From: Stutzerimonas stutzeri
GTDB taxonomy: Bacteria; Pseudomonadota; Gammaproteobacteria; Pseudomonadales; Pseudomonadaceae
DNA length: 64,000 bases
Assembly (NCBI RefSeq): GCF_018138085.1
Contig: NZ_CP073105.1
Coordinates: 3,720,001-3,784,000 of the forward strand
Direction: 5' to 3'
Under the pieces are notes generated by a model. The model was not told where the DNA came from. It saw only the letters and a list, made by a program, of their open reading frames with translations, and searched no databases. Both the position numbers and the translations under genes were made by a program. The first letter of the stretch is position 1. Every line of letters starts with the position of its first letter. Positions 52,491 through 62,761 of the stretch are shown here, in pieces.

Positions 52491-54596
52491 TCAGGCGCCG
52501 GACGCCTCGGCGGCCGCCACGTCCTTGATGGACAGCTTGATACGGCCACGGTTGTCCACGTCCAGCACCAGAACCTTCACTTCCTGGCCTTCCTTGAGAA
52601 CGTCGGTGACCTTCTCGACGCGCTGATCGCTCAGCATCGAAATATGCACCAGACCGTCCTTGCCCGGCAGGATGTTGACGAAGGCGCCGAAGTCGACAAT
52701 GCGCTCGACCTTGCCCACGTAAATCTTGCCGATCTCGGCCTCGGCGGTGATGCCCAGTACGCGCTGCTTGGCAGCCTCAGCGGCTTCCTTGGTCTCGCCG
52801 AAGATCTTGATCGAACCGTCGTCCTCGATGTCGATCGAGGCCTTGGTCTCTTCGCAGATGCTGCGAATGGTGGCGCCGCCCTTGCCGATCACGTCGCGGA
52901 TCTTGTCCTGATCGATCTTCATGGCAATCATGGTCGGTGCGTTGGCCGACAGCTCGGTGCGCGACTGCGCGATGACCTGGTTCATCTGGCCGAGGATGTT
53001 CTGGCGCGCTTCCAGGGCCTGGCCCAGGGCGATCTCCATGATCTCCTCGGTGATGCCCTGGATCTTAATGTCCATCTGCAGTGCGGTCACGCCTTTGACA
53101 GTACCGGCTACCTTGAAGTCCATGTCGCCGAGGTGGTCTTCGTCACCCAGGATGTCGGTCAGAACGGCGAACTTCTCGCCTTCCTTGACCAGGCCCATGG
53201 CGATGCCGGCGACCGGCGCCTTCATCGGCACGCCCGCATCCATCAGCGCCAGCGAGGCACCACAGACGGACGCCATGGAGCTGGAACCGTTGGATTCGGT
53301 GATTTCCGATACGACGCGGACGGTGTACGGAAACTCGTCAGCGCTCGGCAGCATGGCCGCGACGCCACGACGCGCCAGGCGACCATGACCGATTTCGCGG
53401 CGCCCGGTTGCGCCCATGCGGCCACATTCACCGACCGAGTACGGTGGGAAGTTGTAATGCAGCATGAAGGCATCGCGCTTTTCGCCTTCCAGGGTGTCGA
53501 GCAGTTGGGCGTCGCGTGCGGTGCCCAGCGTAGCGACGACCAGCGCCTGGGTTTCACCGCGAGTGAACAGCGCCGAACCGTGGGTTTTCGGCAGCACGCC
53601 AACTTCGATATTCAGCGGACGCACGGTACGGGTGTCGCGACCGTCGATGCGCGGCTTGCCGTTGACGATGTTCTCGCGAACGATGCGGTACTCGATCTCG
53701 CCGAAGGCTTCCTTGACCTCGGAAGCCGAAGGCTGGCCTTCTTCGCTGGCGAACTTGGCGACGATCTGCTCACGCAGCTCGCCCAGACGCGCATAGCGGT
53801 CCTGCTTGACGATGATGGTGTAGGCCTGGGAAATCTGCTCGCCGAACTCGCTGCGGATCGCATCGAGCAGCGCGGTGTTCTCGGCTTTCGGCTGCCAGTC
53901 CCAGGTGGGCTTGGCGGCTTCGGCAGCCAGTTCGTTCACGGCCTGGATCACGGCCTGGAACTCGTCGTGGGCAAACAGCACGGCGCCCAGCATCTGGTCT
54001 TCGGTCAGCTCCTTGGCCTCGGATTCGACCATCAGCACGGCGTCCTTGGTGCCGGCCACGACCATGTCCAGGCTGGAGGCCTTGAGCTGCTCGTAGTTCG
54101 GGTTCAGCAGGTAGCCGGTTTCCGGGTGGAACGCCACGCGCGCGGCGCCGATCGGGCCGTTGAACGGAATGCCGGAGATGGCCAGTGCGGCGGACGTACC
54201 GATCATTGCGGCGATGTCCGGATCGGTCTTCTTGCTGGTCGAAACGACGGTGCAGATGACCTGGACTTCGTTCTGGAAGCCTTCCGGGAATAGCGGGCGG
54301 ATCGGACGGTCGATCAGGCGCGAGGTCAGCGTTTCCTTTTCGGAGGGGCGCGCTTCACGCTTGAAGAAGCCGCCAGGGATCTTGCCGGCTGCGTAGGTTT
54401 TTTCCTGGTAATGGACCGAGAGCGGGAAGAAGCCCTTGCTCGGATCGGCGGTCTTGGCGCCGACCACGGTCACCAGCACGGTGACGTCGTCGTCGACGGA
54501 TACCAGCACAGCGCCGGAGGCCTGACGGGCGACGCGGCCAGTCTCGAGGGTTACGGTCGACTGACCGAACTGAAATTTCTTGATAACCGGGTTCAC
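52491..54596 (-). CDS. pnp: polynucleotide phosphorylase
   Basis: 701-aa phosphorolytic 3'-5' exoribonuclease and degradosome component. Two RNase PH domains (the second with [16 protein letters not shown] and [20 protein letters not shown], with Asp residues of the active site) are followed by a KH domain ([13 protein letters not shown]) and an S1 domain ([20 protein letters not shown]). It lies 206 bases after rpsO with a long hairpin between, as in other bacteria where the leader is processed and pnp is autoregulated. Confidence 0.97.
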   Translation of the reverse strand: MNPVIKKFQFGQSTVTLETGRVARQASGAVLVSVDDDVTVLVTVVGAKTADPSKGFFPLSVHYQEKTYAAGKIPGGFFKREARPSEKETLTSRLIDRPIRPLFPEGFQNEVQVICTVVSTSKKTDPDIAAMIGTSAALAISGIPFNGPIGAARVAFHPETGYLLNPNYEQLKASSLDMVVAGTKDAVLMVESEAKELTEDQMLGAVLFAHDEFQAVIQAVNELAAEAAKPTWDWQPKAENTALLDAIRSEFGEQISQAYTIIVKQDRYARLGELREQIVAKFASEEGQPSASEVKEAFGEIEYRIVRENIVNGKPRIDGRDTRTVRPLNIEVGVLPKTHGSALFTRGETQALVVATLGTARDAQLLDTLEGEKRDAFMLHYNFPPYSVGECGRMGATGRREIGHGRLARRGVAAMLPSADEFPYTVRVVSEITESNGSSSMASVCGASLALMDAGVPMKAPVAGIAMGLVKEGEKFAVLTDILGDEDHLGDMDFKVAGTVKGVTALQMDIKIQGITEEIMEIALGQALEARQNILGQMNQVIAQSRTELSANAPTMIAMKIDQDKIRDVIGKGGATIRSICEETKASIDIEDDGSIKIFGETKEAAEAAKQRVLGITAEAEIGKIYVGKVERIVDFGAFVNILPGKDGLVHISMLSDQRVEKVTDVLKEGQEVKVLVLDVDNRGRIKLSIKDVAAAEASGA

Positions 54597-54742
54597 GGTG
54601 GTTCCTTCTCTATGTTGCCTTGGGGGAATCGTTATCTGCGCCCTACGGGCAGAGCCTCACGCCGGGCGCTTGTCGCAAATTCTTGGGCAGTGACGGGTAT
54701 CGAACCCTGCCGCTGTCCGAAATACGCGCTTCTGAAAGGCAA

Positions 54743-54775
54743 AAGCTGGAAGCGGGGCTAGCCCACTTCCAGCTT
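54743..54775 (-). terminator. long rpsO-pnp intergenic hairpin
   Basis: AAGCTGGAAG (54743-54752) pairs with CTTCCAGCTT (54766-54775), and the loop itself contains the palindrome GGGCTAGCCC. On the minus strand a short T run follows. It can act as rpsO attenuator or RNase III-type processing site. Confidence 0.7.
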
Positions 54776-54802
54776 CGGCATTCAGCTTCGCGTCAGCATC
54801 GC

Positions 54803-55072
54803 TTAGCGACGCAGACCCAGACGACCAATCAGAGCGCTGTAACGAGTGGTGTCCTTGCCCTTCAGGTAATCCAGCAGCTTACGACGCTGGTTGACCATGC
54901 GGATCAGACCACGACGGGAGTGGTGATCTTTGCCGTTGGCCTTGAAGTGACCTTGCAGCTTGTTGATGTTGGCGGTCAGCAGGGCAACCTGGACTTCCGG
55001 AGAACCGGTGTCGCCTTCACCTTGCTTGTACTCGTCAACGATCTGGGCTTTTTCTTCAACGCTAAGTGCCAT
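54803..55072 (-). CDS. rpsO: 30S ribosomal protein S15
   Basis: 89-aa S15. The typical 16S rRNA-binding helices are present: [21 protein letters not shown], then [20 protein letters not shown] and [20 protein letters not shown]. It is preceded by GAAGGAGCCCATC with a strong ribosome-binding site, and lies between truB and pnp. Confidence 0.98.
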   Translation of the reverse strand: MALSVEEKAQIVDEYKQGEGDTGSPEVQVALLTANINKLQGHFKANGKDHHSRRGLIRMVNQRRKLLDYLKGKDTTRYSALIGRLGLRR

Positions 55073-55190
55073 GATGGGCTCCTTCTATGAACAGGCCGGG
55101 ACGTATCCCGTTTTTTTTAAAAAGAGGCATGACCGTGCCTGCCGACAGCCACCCTCGTCACGCCCGCCGCCGAAACGGTGGGCGCATCGG

Positions 55191-56108
55191 TCATTCCGAC
55201 CGAATCAAACGACGCGGCGCGATGCGCCCGTCTTCGCTCACTTCACCGATACCGATGAAGCGGCCGTTATGATCTTGCACACGCAGCATGCCGAATTTCG
55301 GCGCTTCCGGTGCACGCACCGGCTGCCCATGCAGCCAGTAAAAAGCACTATGTTCTGACAACTGCAGCAGCGGCCAGTGTTCCAGCCCGCTGTCGACCGG
55401 CTTGAGGAAAGCGTCTACCGCTTCCGCCCCACCTTCTGCATGAGCCTGCTCGAGCGCTTCGAGGCTGACTGTCTGGGTCAGATCGAAAGGCCCGGCCTGG
55501 GTCCGACGCAGCTCGGCAACGTGCGCACCACAACCCAGTTCGCGGCCGATGTCTTCGACCAGCGTACGAATGTAGGTGCCTTTGCTGCAGCTCACCGCGA
55601 GGCGAGCCCTGTCGGCGTCCAGAGACAGCAGATCCAAGCGCGCAATATTAACAGAACGTGGCTCTCGCTCCACTACTTCCCCAGCACGCGCCAGCTTGTA
55701 CAGCGGCTGGCCGTCGCGCTTGAGCGCCGAGTACATCGGCGGGATCTGCTGCAGGTCGCCCCGAAACGCCGGCAGTACCGCTTCGAGCTTCGCCTGGGTC
55801 ACTGCGACAGGCTTGCGCTCGAGCACCTCGCCCTCGGCATCCGCAGTGCTGGTGGTGACGCCAAGCTGGGCAACGGTTTCATAACCCTTGTCGGCATCGA
55901 GCAAATACTGTGAAAACTTCGTGGCCTCGCCGAAACACAACGGCAGAACGCCGGTTGCGAGTGGATCCAGGCTTCCGGTATGCCCCGCTTTTTCGGCATT
56001 GAGAAGCCAGCGGACTTTCTGTAGCGCCGCATTGGAGGTGAACCCACGCGGCTTGTCGAGAAGAATGATGCCACTGACTGAGCGGCGAACGCGTTTTACC
56101 TGAGCCAC
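55191..56108 (-). CDS. truB: tRNA pseudouridine-55 synthase
   Basis: 305-aa TruB, which forms pseudouridine 55 in the tRNA T loop. The catalytic aspartate is in [15 protein letters not shown]; the [28 protein letters not shown] and [15 protein letters not shown] motifs are intact, with a C-terminal PUA-like domain. Two bases separate it from rbfA. Confidence 0.96.
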   Translation of the reverse strand: MAQVKRVRRSVSGIILLDKPRGFTSNAALQKVRWLLNAEKAGHTGSLDPLATGVLPLCFGEATKFSQYLLDADKGYETVAQLGVTTSTADAEGEVLERKPVAVTQAKLEAVLPAFRGDLQQIPPMYSALKRDGQPLYKLARAGEVVEREPRSVNIARLDLLSLDADRARLAVSCSKGTYIRTLVEDIGRELGCGAHVAELRRTQAGPFDLTQTVSLEALEQAHAEGGAEAVDAFLKPVDSGLEHWPLLQLSEHSAFYWLHGQPVRAPEAPKFGMLRVQDHNGRFIGIGEVSEDGRIAPRRLIRSE

Positions 56109-56110
56109 CC

Positions 56111-56500
56111 TTACTCTCCGACGTCATCGCTGTGCTTGCGATCTTCAGCCATTGCCCGCTCGATCAGCGACGTAAGCTCTACGCCACGCCGTACGCTGGC
56201 GTCATAGTTGAAATGCAGCTGAGGTACGGTGCGCAGTTTCATCGCTTTGCCCAACTGCATCCGCAGGAAACCACCGGCCTCGTTGAGAATTTTGAGGTTG
56301 GCTTTGACCGCGTCCTCGTCATCGTCCTTGCCCATGATGGTGATGAACACCTTGGCATGGGACAGATCGCGACTGACTTCGACGGCGGTAATGGTGACCA
56401 GCCCCAGCCGCGGATCCTTTACTTCTCGTTGTATCAGCAACGCCAACTCGCGCTGCATCTGGTCGCCAATACGCTGGGTACGGCTGAATTCTTTGGCCAT
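56111..56500 (-). CDS. rbfA: ribosome-binding factor A
   Basis: 129-aa RbfA, a KH-fold factor for 30S maturation and cold adaptation. It starts [19 protein letters not shown] and includes [20 protein letters not shown] and [18 protein letters not shown]. It sits between infB and truB in the standard order. Confidence 0.96.
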   Translation of the reverse strand: MAKEFSRTQRIGDQMQRELALLIQREVKDPRLGLVTITAVEVSRDLSHAKVFITIMGKDDDEDAVKANLKILNEAGGFLRMQLGKAMKLRTVPQLHFNYDASVRRGVELTSLIERAMAEDRKHSDDVGE

Positions 56501-56626
56501 AAAGGACCCCGGCTACAGGCTGCGGGCTTCAAGCCGCAGGCTAAAACAAAACAGAAAAACAAACGGCAAGCTCAAGCAGCGTGTTCAATCACTGCCTGAA
56601 GCCTGCCGTCTGTAGCTTGGAGCCGC
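56501..56626. repeat. infB-rbfA spacer with REP-like hairpin
   Basis: A near-palindrome at 56517-56542 (GGCTGCGGGCTT, then AAGCCGCAGGCT) forms a hairpin with one bulge. Related GCCTGAAGCCTGCC and CTGTAGCTTGGAGCC words follow near 56594-56624, and A/C-rich spacer lies between. This composition resembles Pseudomonas REP-type intergenic repeats; only one copy is seen in the window. Confidence 0.5.
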
Positions 56627-59143
56627 TTAGAGCGAACGTGCCACTTCGACCTTCTCGAACACTTCGATCTTGTCGCCAGCCTTGACGTCGTTGTAGCTCT
56701 TCACCGCAATACCGCACTCCATGCCGGCGCGCACTTCGGCAACGTCGTCCTTGAAGCGGCGCAGCGATTCCAGCTCGCCCTCGAAGATCACCACGTCGTC
56801 GCGCAGTACGCGAATCGGGCGGTTGCGATGCACCATGCCTTCGATGACCATGCAGCCTGCGACGGCACCGAACTTCGGCGAACGGAACACATCACGGACC
56901 TCGGCGATGCCCAGGATGTTCTCGCGAACGTCGCTGCCCAGCATCCCGGTCAGTGCCTTCTTGACGTCTTCGATGATGTCGTAGATCACGTTGTAGTAAC
57001 GCAGATCCAGGCCTTCTTGCTCGACAATCTTGCGCGCACCTGCGTCGGCACGCACGTTGAAGCCGAACAGAACGGCATTCGACGCCAGCGCCAGGTTGGC
57101 GTCGCTCTCGGTGATACCACCGACACCGCCGCCGATAACACGTACCTGGACCTCATCGTTACCCAGGCTGCTGAGCGAGCCCTGCAGCGCCTCGAGCGAA
57201 CCACGGACGTCGGATTTGAGGACGATGTTGAGCGTCTTCTTCTCTTCCTGCCCCATGTTCTCGAAGATGTTTTCCAGCTTGCCGGCATGCGCACGGGCCA
57301 GTTTCACTTCACGGAACTTGCCCTGACGGAACAAGGCCACTTCGCGCGCCTTCTTCTCATCAGCCAGCACGCTGAGCTCGTCGCCGGCATCAGGCGTACC
57401 GTCGAGACCGAGGATCTCGACCGGAATCGACGGGCCGGCTTCCTTGATCGGCTTGCCGTTCTCGTCGAGCATCGCGCGAATACGGCCGTAGTTCGAGCCG
57501 ACCAGCGCCATGTCGCCCTGACGCAGGGTACCGTCCTGAACCAGGACCGTAGCGACCGGGCCACGCCCTTTATCGAGGCGCGACTCCACTACCACACCGC
57601 GGCCAGGCGCCGAAGGTGTCGCGGTGAGTTCGAGAATCTCGGCTTGCAGCAGCACGGCTTCGAGCAGTTCGTCGACGCCGGTACCCATCTTCGCGGAAAC
57701 CGGAACGAAAGGCGTGTCACCGCCCCACTCTTCCGAAGTCACTTCGTGAACGGACAGCTCGCTGCGGATCCTATCGAGATCGGCGCCCGGCTTGTCGATC
57801 TTGTTCACCGCGACCACCAGCGGAACACCGGCAGCCTTGGCATGCTGGATCGCCTCGATGGTCTGTGGCATCACGCCATCATCGGCCGCCACAACCAGAA
57901 TCACGATATCGGTCGCCTGCGCCCCGCGGGCACGCATCGCGGTGAACGCGGCGTGGCCGGGTGTATCGAGGAAGGTGACCATGCCGCGATCGGTCTCGAC
58001 GTGATAAGCACCGATGTGCTGGGTAATACCACCGGCTTCTCCGGCAGCGACCTTGGCCCGACGGATATAGTCGAGCAGCGAGGTCTTACCGTGGTCGACG
58101 TGACCCATGACGGTGACCACCGGCGCACGCGTGATCGCCTCGCCTTCGAACTTCAGCAGCTCAGCCAGTTGCTCTTCCAGGGCGTTGTCGCTGACCAGCT
58201 TGACCTTGTGTCCAAGCTCTTCGGCAATCAACTGGGCCGTTTCCTGATCCAGCACCTGGTTGATGGTGACCGGACTGCCCATCTTGAACATGAACTTGAT
58301 GACTTCGGCAGCCTTGACCGACATCTGCTGCGCCAGATCCCCGACGGTGATGGTCTCGCCAATCGCGACTTCGCGAACGATCGGGCCGGTCGGGCTCTGG
58401 AAGCCGTGCGCATTGCGCTTCTTCAGTTTCGACTTGCCGCGCCCGCCGCGACGGAACCCGTCGGCATCGTCTTCGCCACTGCGCACGGTGCGCGAAAGCG
58501 GAGCCTTGGTCTTCAGCGATGGGCGATGCTGCGCCTGCTTGCGATCACGACGCTCGTCATCATCGCTACGCGCCTTGTCCGACCGGCGCGGCTCGTCCTT
58601 CTTGCGCTCCTCGACAGGGGCGGCAGGAACGACCGGGGCGGGCTCGGCTTCTGCTGCTGCAGATGCAGATGCAGGCTCTTCGGACGCGGCAGCCGGCGCC
58701 TGTTGCGCCTGGGCAGCCGCTTGCGCTTCGGCCTGAAGCCGAGCTTCTTCCTCCGCGCGCAGTCGCGCCTCCTCGGCAGCCTTCTGCCGAGCCGATTCTT
58801 CGGCGGCGCGCTGCTCTTCAAGCTCGCGCTGCTTCTCGGCTTCGATCTCGTCAGGGCTACGCTTGACGAAGGTCTTTTTCTTACGAACTTCGACGCTGAT
58901 GGTCTTGCTGCCACCGACCTTCAACTTGGTCGTGGTCTTGCGCTGCAGTGTGATCTTGCGCGGCTCGTCCACCTTGGCCCCGTGGCTGCTCTTGAGGTGC
59001 GCCAACAGGGCCTGCTTTTCGTTATCGGTCACTACTTGCTCGGCGCTGGTGTGCGACAGTCCTGCCTCACGCATCTGCTGCAGCAGTCGCTCGACCGGTG
59101 TGTCGACCACCTGGGCCAGTTCTTTCACCGTGACTTGCGTCAT
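56627..59143 (-). CDS. infB: translation initiation factor IF-2
   Basis: 838-aa GTPase that brings fMet-tRNA to the 30S subunit. The N-terminal IF2_N domain ([20 protein letters not shown]) is followed by a long charged Ala/Glu/Arg linker (residues about 85-245), a second IF2_N domain near 255, and the G domain with [20 protein letters not shown] and NKIDKPGAD; the remaining domains end with [17 protein letters not shown]. It lies between nusA and rbfA. Confidence 0.98.
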   Translation of the reverse strand: MTQVTVKELAQVVDTPVERLLQQMREAGLSHTSAEQVVTDNEKQALLAHLKSSHGAKVDEPRKITLQRKTTTKLKVGGSKTISVEVRKKKTFVKRSPDEIEAEKQRELEEQRAAEESARQKAAEEARLRAEEEARLQAEAQAAAQAQQAPAAASEEPASASAAAEAEPAPVVPAAPVEERKKDEPRRSDKARSDDDERRDRKQAQHRPSLKTKAPLSRTVRSGEDDADGFRRGGRGKSKLKKRNAHGFQSPTGPIVREVAIGETITVGDLAQQMSVKAAEVIKFMFKMGSPVTINQVLDQETAQLIAEELGHKVKLVSDNALEEQLAELLKFEGEAITRAPVVTVMGHVDHGKTSLLDYIRRAKVAAGEAGGITQHIGAYHVETDRGMVTFLDTPGHAAFTAMRARGAQATDIVILVVAADDGVMPQTIEAIQHAKAAGVPLVVAVNKIDKPGADLDRIRSELSVHEVTSEEWGGDTPFVPVSAKMGTGVDELLEAVLLQAEILELTATPSAPGRGVVVESRLDKGRGPVATVLVQDGTLRQGDMALVGSNYGRIRAMLDENGKPIKEAGPSIPVEILGLDGTPDAGDELSVLADEKKAREVALFRQGKFREVKLARAHAGKLENIFENMGQEEKKTLNIVLKSDVRGSLEALQGSLSSLGNDEVQVRVIGGGVGGITESDANLALASNAVLFGFNVRADAGARKIVEQEGLDLRYYNVIYDIIEDVKKALTGMLGSDVRENILGIAEVRDVFRSPKFGAVAGCMVIEGMVHRNRPIRVLRDDVVIFEGELESLRRFKDDVAEVRAGMECGIAVKSYNDVKAGDKIEVFEKVEVARSL

Positions 59144-59171
59144 GCATCTCTCTCCTCAGGCCGCTAATTAC

Positions 59172-60653
59172 TTACTCGAACCAATGGGCTCGGGCGGCCA
59201 TGATCAGCTTGCCGGCACGCTCTTGATCTATGCCGTCTATGTCGAGCAGGTCGTCAATCGACTGCTCGGCCAGGTCTTCGCGGGTAATGACACCCCGCAT
59301 TGCCAACTCGACCGCCAGTTCCTTGTTCATGCCATCCAGCTCGAGCAAATCCTCGGCTGGCTGGGCGTCTGCCAGTTTTTCTTCCGTTGCGATCGCTTTT
59401 GTCAGCAGGCGATCCTTGGCGCGGGTTCGCAGCTCATTGACGATATCTTCGTCGAAGCCTTCGATGCCGAGCATTTCCTCCATTGGGACGTAGGCAATCT
59501 CTTCGAGCGAAGTAAAACCTTCCTCGACCAGTACTTGAGCTAACTCTTCATCGACATCCAGCTCGTCGATGAAATTACGCAGGATGTCGCCGGTTTCTTC
59601 CTGCTGCTTGGTCTGGATATCGGCTTCGGTCATCACGTTCAGCGTCCAGCCGGTCAGCTGACTGGCGAGACGCACGTTCTGACCGCCTCGACCGATCGCT
59701 TGGGCCAGGTTGTCTTCACCGACCGCGATATCCATCGCGTGCGCATCCTCGTCGACGATGATGGCGGCCACTTCAGCCGGCGCCATGGCATTGATGACGA
59801 ACTGAGCAGGGTTCTCGTCCCAGAGGACGATGTCGACACGCTCTCCACCGATCTCTCCGGATACCGCCTGGACGCGCGACCCGCGCATACCGATGCAGGC
59901 ACCCTGCGGATCGATGCGCTTGTCCTTCGACCGCACGGCGATCTTGGCCCGTGAGCCCGGGTCACGCGATGCGCCCATCACCTCGATTAGTCCTTCGGCG
60001 ATTTCCGGCACCTCGATACGGAACAACTCGATCAACATCTGCGGCGCGGTGCGCGACAGGATCAGCTGCGGGCCGCGATTCTCGGTGCGGATTTCCTTGA
60101 GCAGCGCACGTACCCGAGCGCCAACGCGGAAGGTCTCGCGGGCGATGATATCTTCGCGTGCCAGCAATGCCTCGGCGTTGTTACCAAGGTCAACGATGAC
60201 GCTGTCGCGGGTGACCTTCTTCACGGTGCCGGAGATGATTTCCCCAAGGCGATCACGATAAGCCTCGACCACCTGGGCCCGCTCGGCCTCGCGCACCTTC
60301 TGCACGATGACCTGTTTGGCGGTCTGGGCAGCGATACGTCCGAATTCGATCGACTCGATCTTTTCTTCCAGAACGTCGCCGACCTTCGCGTGGGCCTCCT
60401 GGGCCTGCTTCATGTCGACGGTCAGTTGGTGGGCCGGGTCGTCGAAGTCTTCTTCCTCAACGACGGTCCAGCGACGAAATGTTTCGTAGCTGCCATTCTG
60501 CCGATTGATCTCGACTCGCAGGTCCACCTCATCCTCGAAGCGCTTCTTGGTAGCCGTGGCCAACGCCAGCTCCAATGCCTCGAAGATCACACCGGCCGGT
60601 ACGCCTTTTTCATTGGATACCGACTCCACAACCAGCAGTACTTCTTTGCTCAT
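59172..60653 (-). CDS. nusA: transcription termination/antitermination factor NusA
   Basis: 493-aa NusA. An N-terminal RNA polymerase-binding domain is followed by an S1 domain (about 135-200, [20 protein letters not shown]), KH domains ([20 protein letters not shown]) and two acidic C-terminal repeats (about 365-415 and 440-490, such as [20 protein letters not shown]) that bind the alpha subunit C-terminal domain. The start at 60653 is standard. It lies 48 bases after rimP. Confidence 0.97.
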   Translation of the reverse strand: MSKEVLLVVESVSNEKGVPAGVIFEALELALATATKKRFEDEVDLRVEINRQNGSYETFRRWTVVEEEDFDDPAHQLTVDMKQAQEAHAKVGDVLEEKIESIEFGRIAAQTAKQVIVQKVREAERAQVVEAYRDRLGEIISGTVKKVTRDSVIVDLGNNAEALLAREDIIARETFRVGARVRALLKEIRTENRGPQLILSRTAPQMLIELFRIEVPEIAEGLIEVMGASRDPGSRAKIAVRSKDKRIDPQGACIGMRGSRVQAVSGEIGGERVDIVLWDENPAQFVINAMAPAEVAAIIVDEDAHAMDIAVGEDNLAQAIGRGGQNVRLASQLTGWTLNVMTEADIQTKQQEETGDILRNFIDELDVDEELAQVLVEEGFTSLEEIAYVPMEEMLGIEGFDEDIVNELRTRAKDRLLTKAIATEEKLADAQPAEDLLELDGMNKELAVELAMRGVITREDLAEQSIDDLLDIDGIDQERAGKLIMAARAHWFE

Positions 60654-60701
60654 CGTACGCCTCGCCTTTCGCAATCCATTGGGGTCCGCGGGATCCGCGA
60701 T

Positions 60702-61160
60702 TCACTCAAAACGGGGGATTATGTTGGTCTTGTCAATCATATCGATCGGCAACAGGTATTCGTGGTCATCGACCAGCACCACCACATCCTGCTCCTCGAC
60801 CCCGCGGAGAAGACCCTGGAAATTGCGCCGGCCCTCGAAGGGCGAGCGCAGCCTTATTTTGACCTGATCACCGACATGCGCCGCGTACTGCTCAAGGGTG
60901 AACAGCGGTCGATCCATACCAGGCGAGGACACTTCAAGCGTGTAATCGGAACTGATCGGATCTTCAACGTCGAGAACACCACTCAACTGGCGGCTGACCT
61001 TTTCACAGTCATCGACAAGGATTCCATCCGGATGATCGATATAGACCCTCAGCAAGGAATGTCGGCCTTGTGAAATAAACTCGACACCCCAGCATTGATA
61101 GCCAAGCGCCTCGACCACCGGGGCCAACAAGGCCTGCAACTGTTCTAGCTTGCTCGACAT
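60702..61160 (-). CDS. rimP: ribosome maturation factor RimP
   Basis: 152-aa RimP, needed for 30S maturation. Its two domains are visible: [20 protein letters not shown] with [14 protein letters not shown] and [19 protein letters not shown], then [15 protein letters not shown] and a C-terminal Sm-like part. It is the first protein gene of the rimP-nusA-infB operon, downstream of the two tRNAs. Confidence 0.96.
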   Translation of the reverse strand: MSSKLEQLQALLAPVVEALGYQCWGVEFISQGRHSLLRVYIDHPDGILVDDCEKVSRQLSGVLDVEDPISSDYTLEVSSPGMDRPLFTLEQYAAHVGDQVKIRLRSPFEGRRNFQGLLRGVEEQDVVVLVDDHEYLLPIDMIDKTNIIPRFE

Positions 61161-61252
61161 CGAAGTCCTCGTGCATGCCGTACAAATGAAAAATGGGCGA
61201 AACGCCCATCCCTGATGATCGCCTGTAGATGCCGGCGACCTGGCTTGAAGCT

Positions 61253-61276
61253 AATAAAAAGCCCCTTAACAGGGGC
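61253..61276 (-). terminator. terminator after tRNA-fMet
   Basis: GCCCC and GGGGC pair around TTAACA; on the minus strand the stem is followed by TTTTTATT. It separates the tRNA transcript from rimP, possibly with read-through. Confidence 0.8.
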
Positions 61277-61286
61277 TTTCATCAAC

Positions 61287-61363
<77 letters not shown>

Positions 61364-61420
61364 TCAAACTGGGCACGAATTATACGACCGCGCCAAAAAT
61401 AGGTCAACCCAAACACTAAA

Positions 61421-61446
61421 AACAAGAAAGCCCGCGTCTGCGGGCC
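61421..61446 (-). terminator. terminator after tRNA-Leu
   Basis: GCCCGC (61430-61435) pairs with GCGGGC (61440-61445) over a four-base loop; on the minus strand it is followed by TTTCTTGTTTTT. Confidence 0.7.
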
Positions 61447-61454
61447 TGCTTGTT

Positions 61455-61540
61455 TGGTACCGAGGAGGGGACTCGAACCCCTACAGCCTATGGCCACTAC
61501 CACCTCAAGGTAGCGTGTCTACCAATTCCACCACCTCGGC
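61455..61540 (-). tRNA. tRNA-Leu (GAG)
   Basis: 86-base class II tRNA with encoded CCA, a long variable arm (GTGGCCATAGGCTGT region) and the anticodon loop CTTGAGG, giving anticodon GAG. The acceptor stem GCCGAGG/CCTCGGT is complete. Confidence 0.95.
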
Positions 61541-61551
61541 AAAAACCTGTA

Positions 61552-61935
61552 TCACTGCTGCTTTTCGACTTGCGGTACTTCGTCTGCACTCGGCGCGGCC
61601 GGAGCCGACTCCAAGACAGGAACATCCTCGACTGCCGGCTTGCTAACTGGCACTTCCAGCACTGCCGGATCCGGCAAGCCCGCCTGAGAAACCTGCTCGG
61701 CCTGACGCGTCGCGAAGAACCCCAAACCCAAGCTGGTCAGGAAAAAAACGCCAGCAAGTATAGCAGTAAACCGACTAAGAAAGGTAGCAGAACCTTGGCT
61801 TCCGAATACGGTTGCCGAAGCTCCCGAACCGAATGACGCGCCGGCATCCGCACCCTTTCCTTGCTGTAGCAACACCAGCACAACCACACCAATGGCAACC
61901 AGCAGATGCACCACAATCACAACAGTCTGCAACAT
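61552..61935 (-). CDS. secG: SecG preprotein translocase subunit
   Basis: 127-aa SecG, the small auxiliary subunit of SecYEG. It has two membrane helices (residues about 2-22 and 53-73) with the conserved [24 protein letters not shown] cytoplasmic loop, quoted here in part. The tail is an extended acidic Pro/Glu-rich stretch of about 50 residues, common in Pseudomonas. The start at 61935 is 4 bases after the tpiA stop, so tpiA and secG are coupled. Confidence 0.94.
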   Translation of the reverse strand: MLQTVVIVVHLLVAIGVVVLVLLQQGKGADAGASFGSGASATVFGSQGSATFLSRFTAILAGVFFLTSLGLGFFATRQAEQVSQAGLPDPAVLEVPVSKPAVEDVPVLESAPAAPSADEVPQVEKQQ

Positions 61936-61939
61936 CTGA

Positions 61940-62695
61940 TCAGTTCCCTGCGGCGCGACAGATCGCACCGAAATCATTCGCTTTCAGAGAGGCACCACCG
62001 ATAAGCCCCCCATCGATATCCGCCATCCCGAACAGCTCAGCGGCGTTATCCGCCTTCACGCTGCCGCCGTACAAGAGACGCACCTGCGCAGCGACGCTTT
62101 GACTCTCTCGTGCCAGCTGAGCCCGAATGGCAGCATGCACTTCCTGAGCCTGCCCAGGCGTTGCGGTGAGCCCCGAGCCTATCGCCCAGACCGGCTCGTA
62201 TGCCACAACCGCCTTTTCGAAAGCGGCTATTCCGGCGTCAGCCACGACAAATGCCAACTGCCGTCCAACCACTTCCAGGGTCTGCCCGGATTGACGCTGT
62301 TCCAGCGTCTCGCCCAGACACAGCACCGGAGTCATACCGCTCTCCAGCGCCGCCTTGAATTTTCGGCTTACCGTCTCGTCGCTTTCGCCCAGAAGCAGGC
62401 GTCGCTCCGAGTGACCAACCAGTACCCACCCGCACCCCGCATCAGCCAGCTGAGCAGCAGACTCTTCGCCCGTTAGGGCTCCGAAGCCATTCTCAGCGGC
62501 GCAATCCTGAGCACCTACGGCAATCGCCTTGCCCTCAAGACCGCTAACTACCTGCACCAAGTGCAGGCAGGACGGGAAAACAGCTACCTCGACCGCGGCC
62601 GGCAAGTCCTGCTCGCGAAGCGCCTCGATCAGCTCTGCGACGCTGGCGCGGGTACCGTTCATCTTCCAGTTACCAGCTACCAGGGGGCGACGCAT
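61940..62695 (-). CDS. tpiA: triosephosphate isomerase
   Basis: 251-aa TIM-barrel glycolytic enzyme interconverting dihydroxyacetone phosphate and glyceraldehyde 3-phosphate. GNWKMNG (Lys), [10 protein letters not shown] (His) and the catalytic Glu in [13 protein letters not shown] are all present, with [12 protein letters not shown] near the end. It lies between glmM and secG. Confidence 0.97.
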   Translation of the reverse strand: MRRPLVAGNWKMNGTRASVAELIEALREQDLPAAVEVAVFPSCLHLVQVVSGLEGKAIAVGAQDCAAENGFGALTGEESAAQLADAGCGWVLVGHSERRLLLGESDETVSRKFKAALESGMTPVLCLGETLEQRQSGQTLEVVGRQLAFVVADAGIAAFEKAVVAYEPVWAIGSGLTATPGQAQEVHAAIRAQLARESQSVAAQVRLLYGGSVKADNAAELFGMADIDGGLIGGASLKANDFGAICRAAGN

Positions 62696-62761
62696 GCTTT
62701 ACCTCGTCGGTCAAAGTGGGCGCAGATGGTACTCAACGAAAACAGACCTGGCAAGCGCCAA

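Noticed and set aside
52644..54293. 549-codon open frame antisense to pnp
   Set aside because: Mirror of pnp codon bias, no ribosome-binding site and no recognisable domain.
56517..56542. Intrinsic terminator between infB and rbfA
   Set aside because: No T run follows the hairpin in the direction of transcription, and the genes form one conserved operon.
56828..59167. 779-codon open frame antisense to infB
   Set aside because: Covers infB exactly and has shadow composition; infB is unmistakable.
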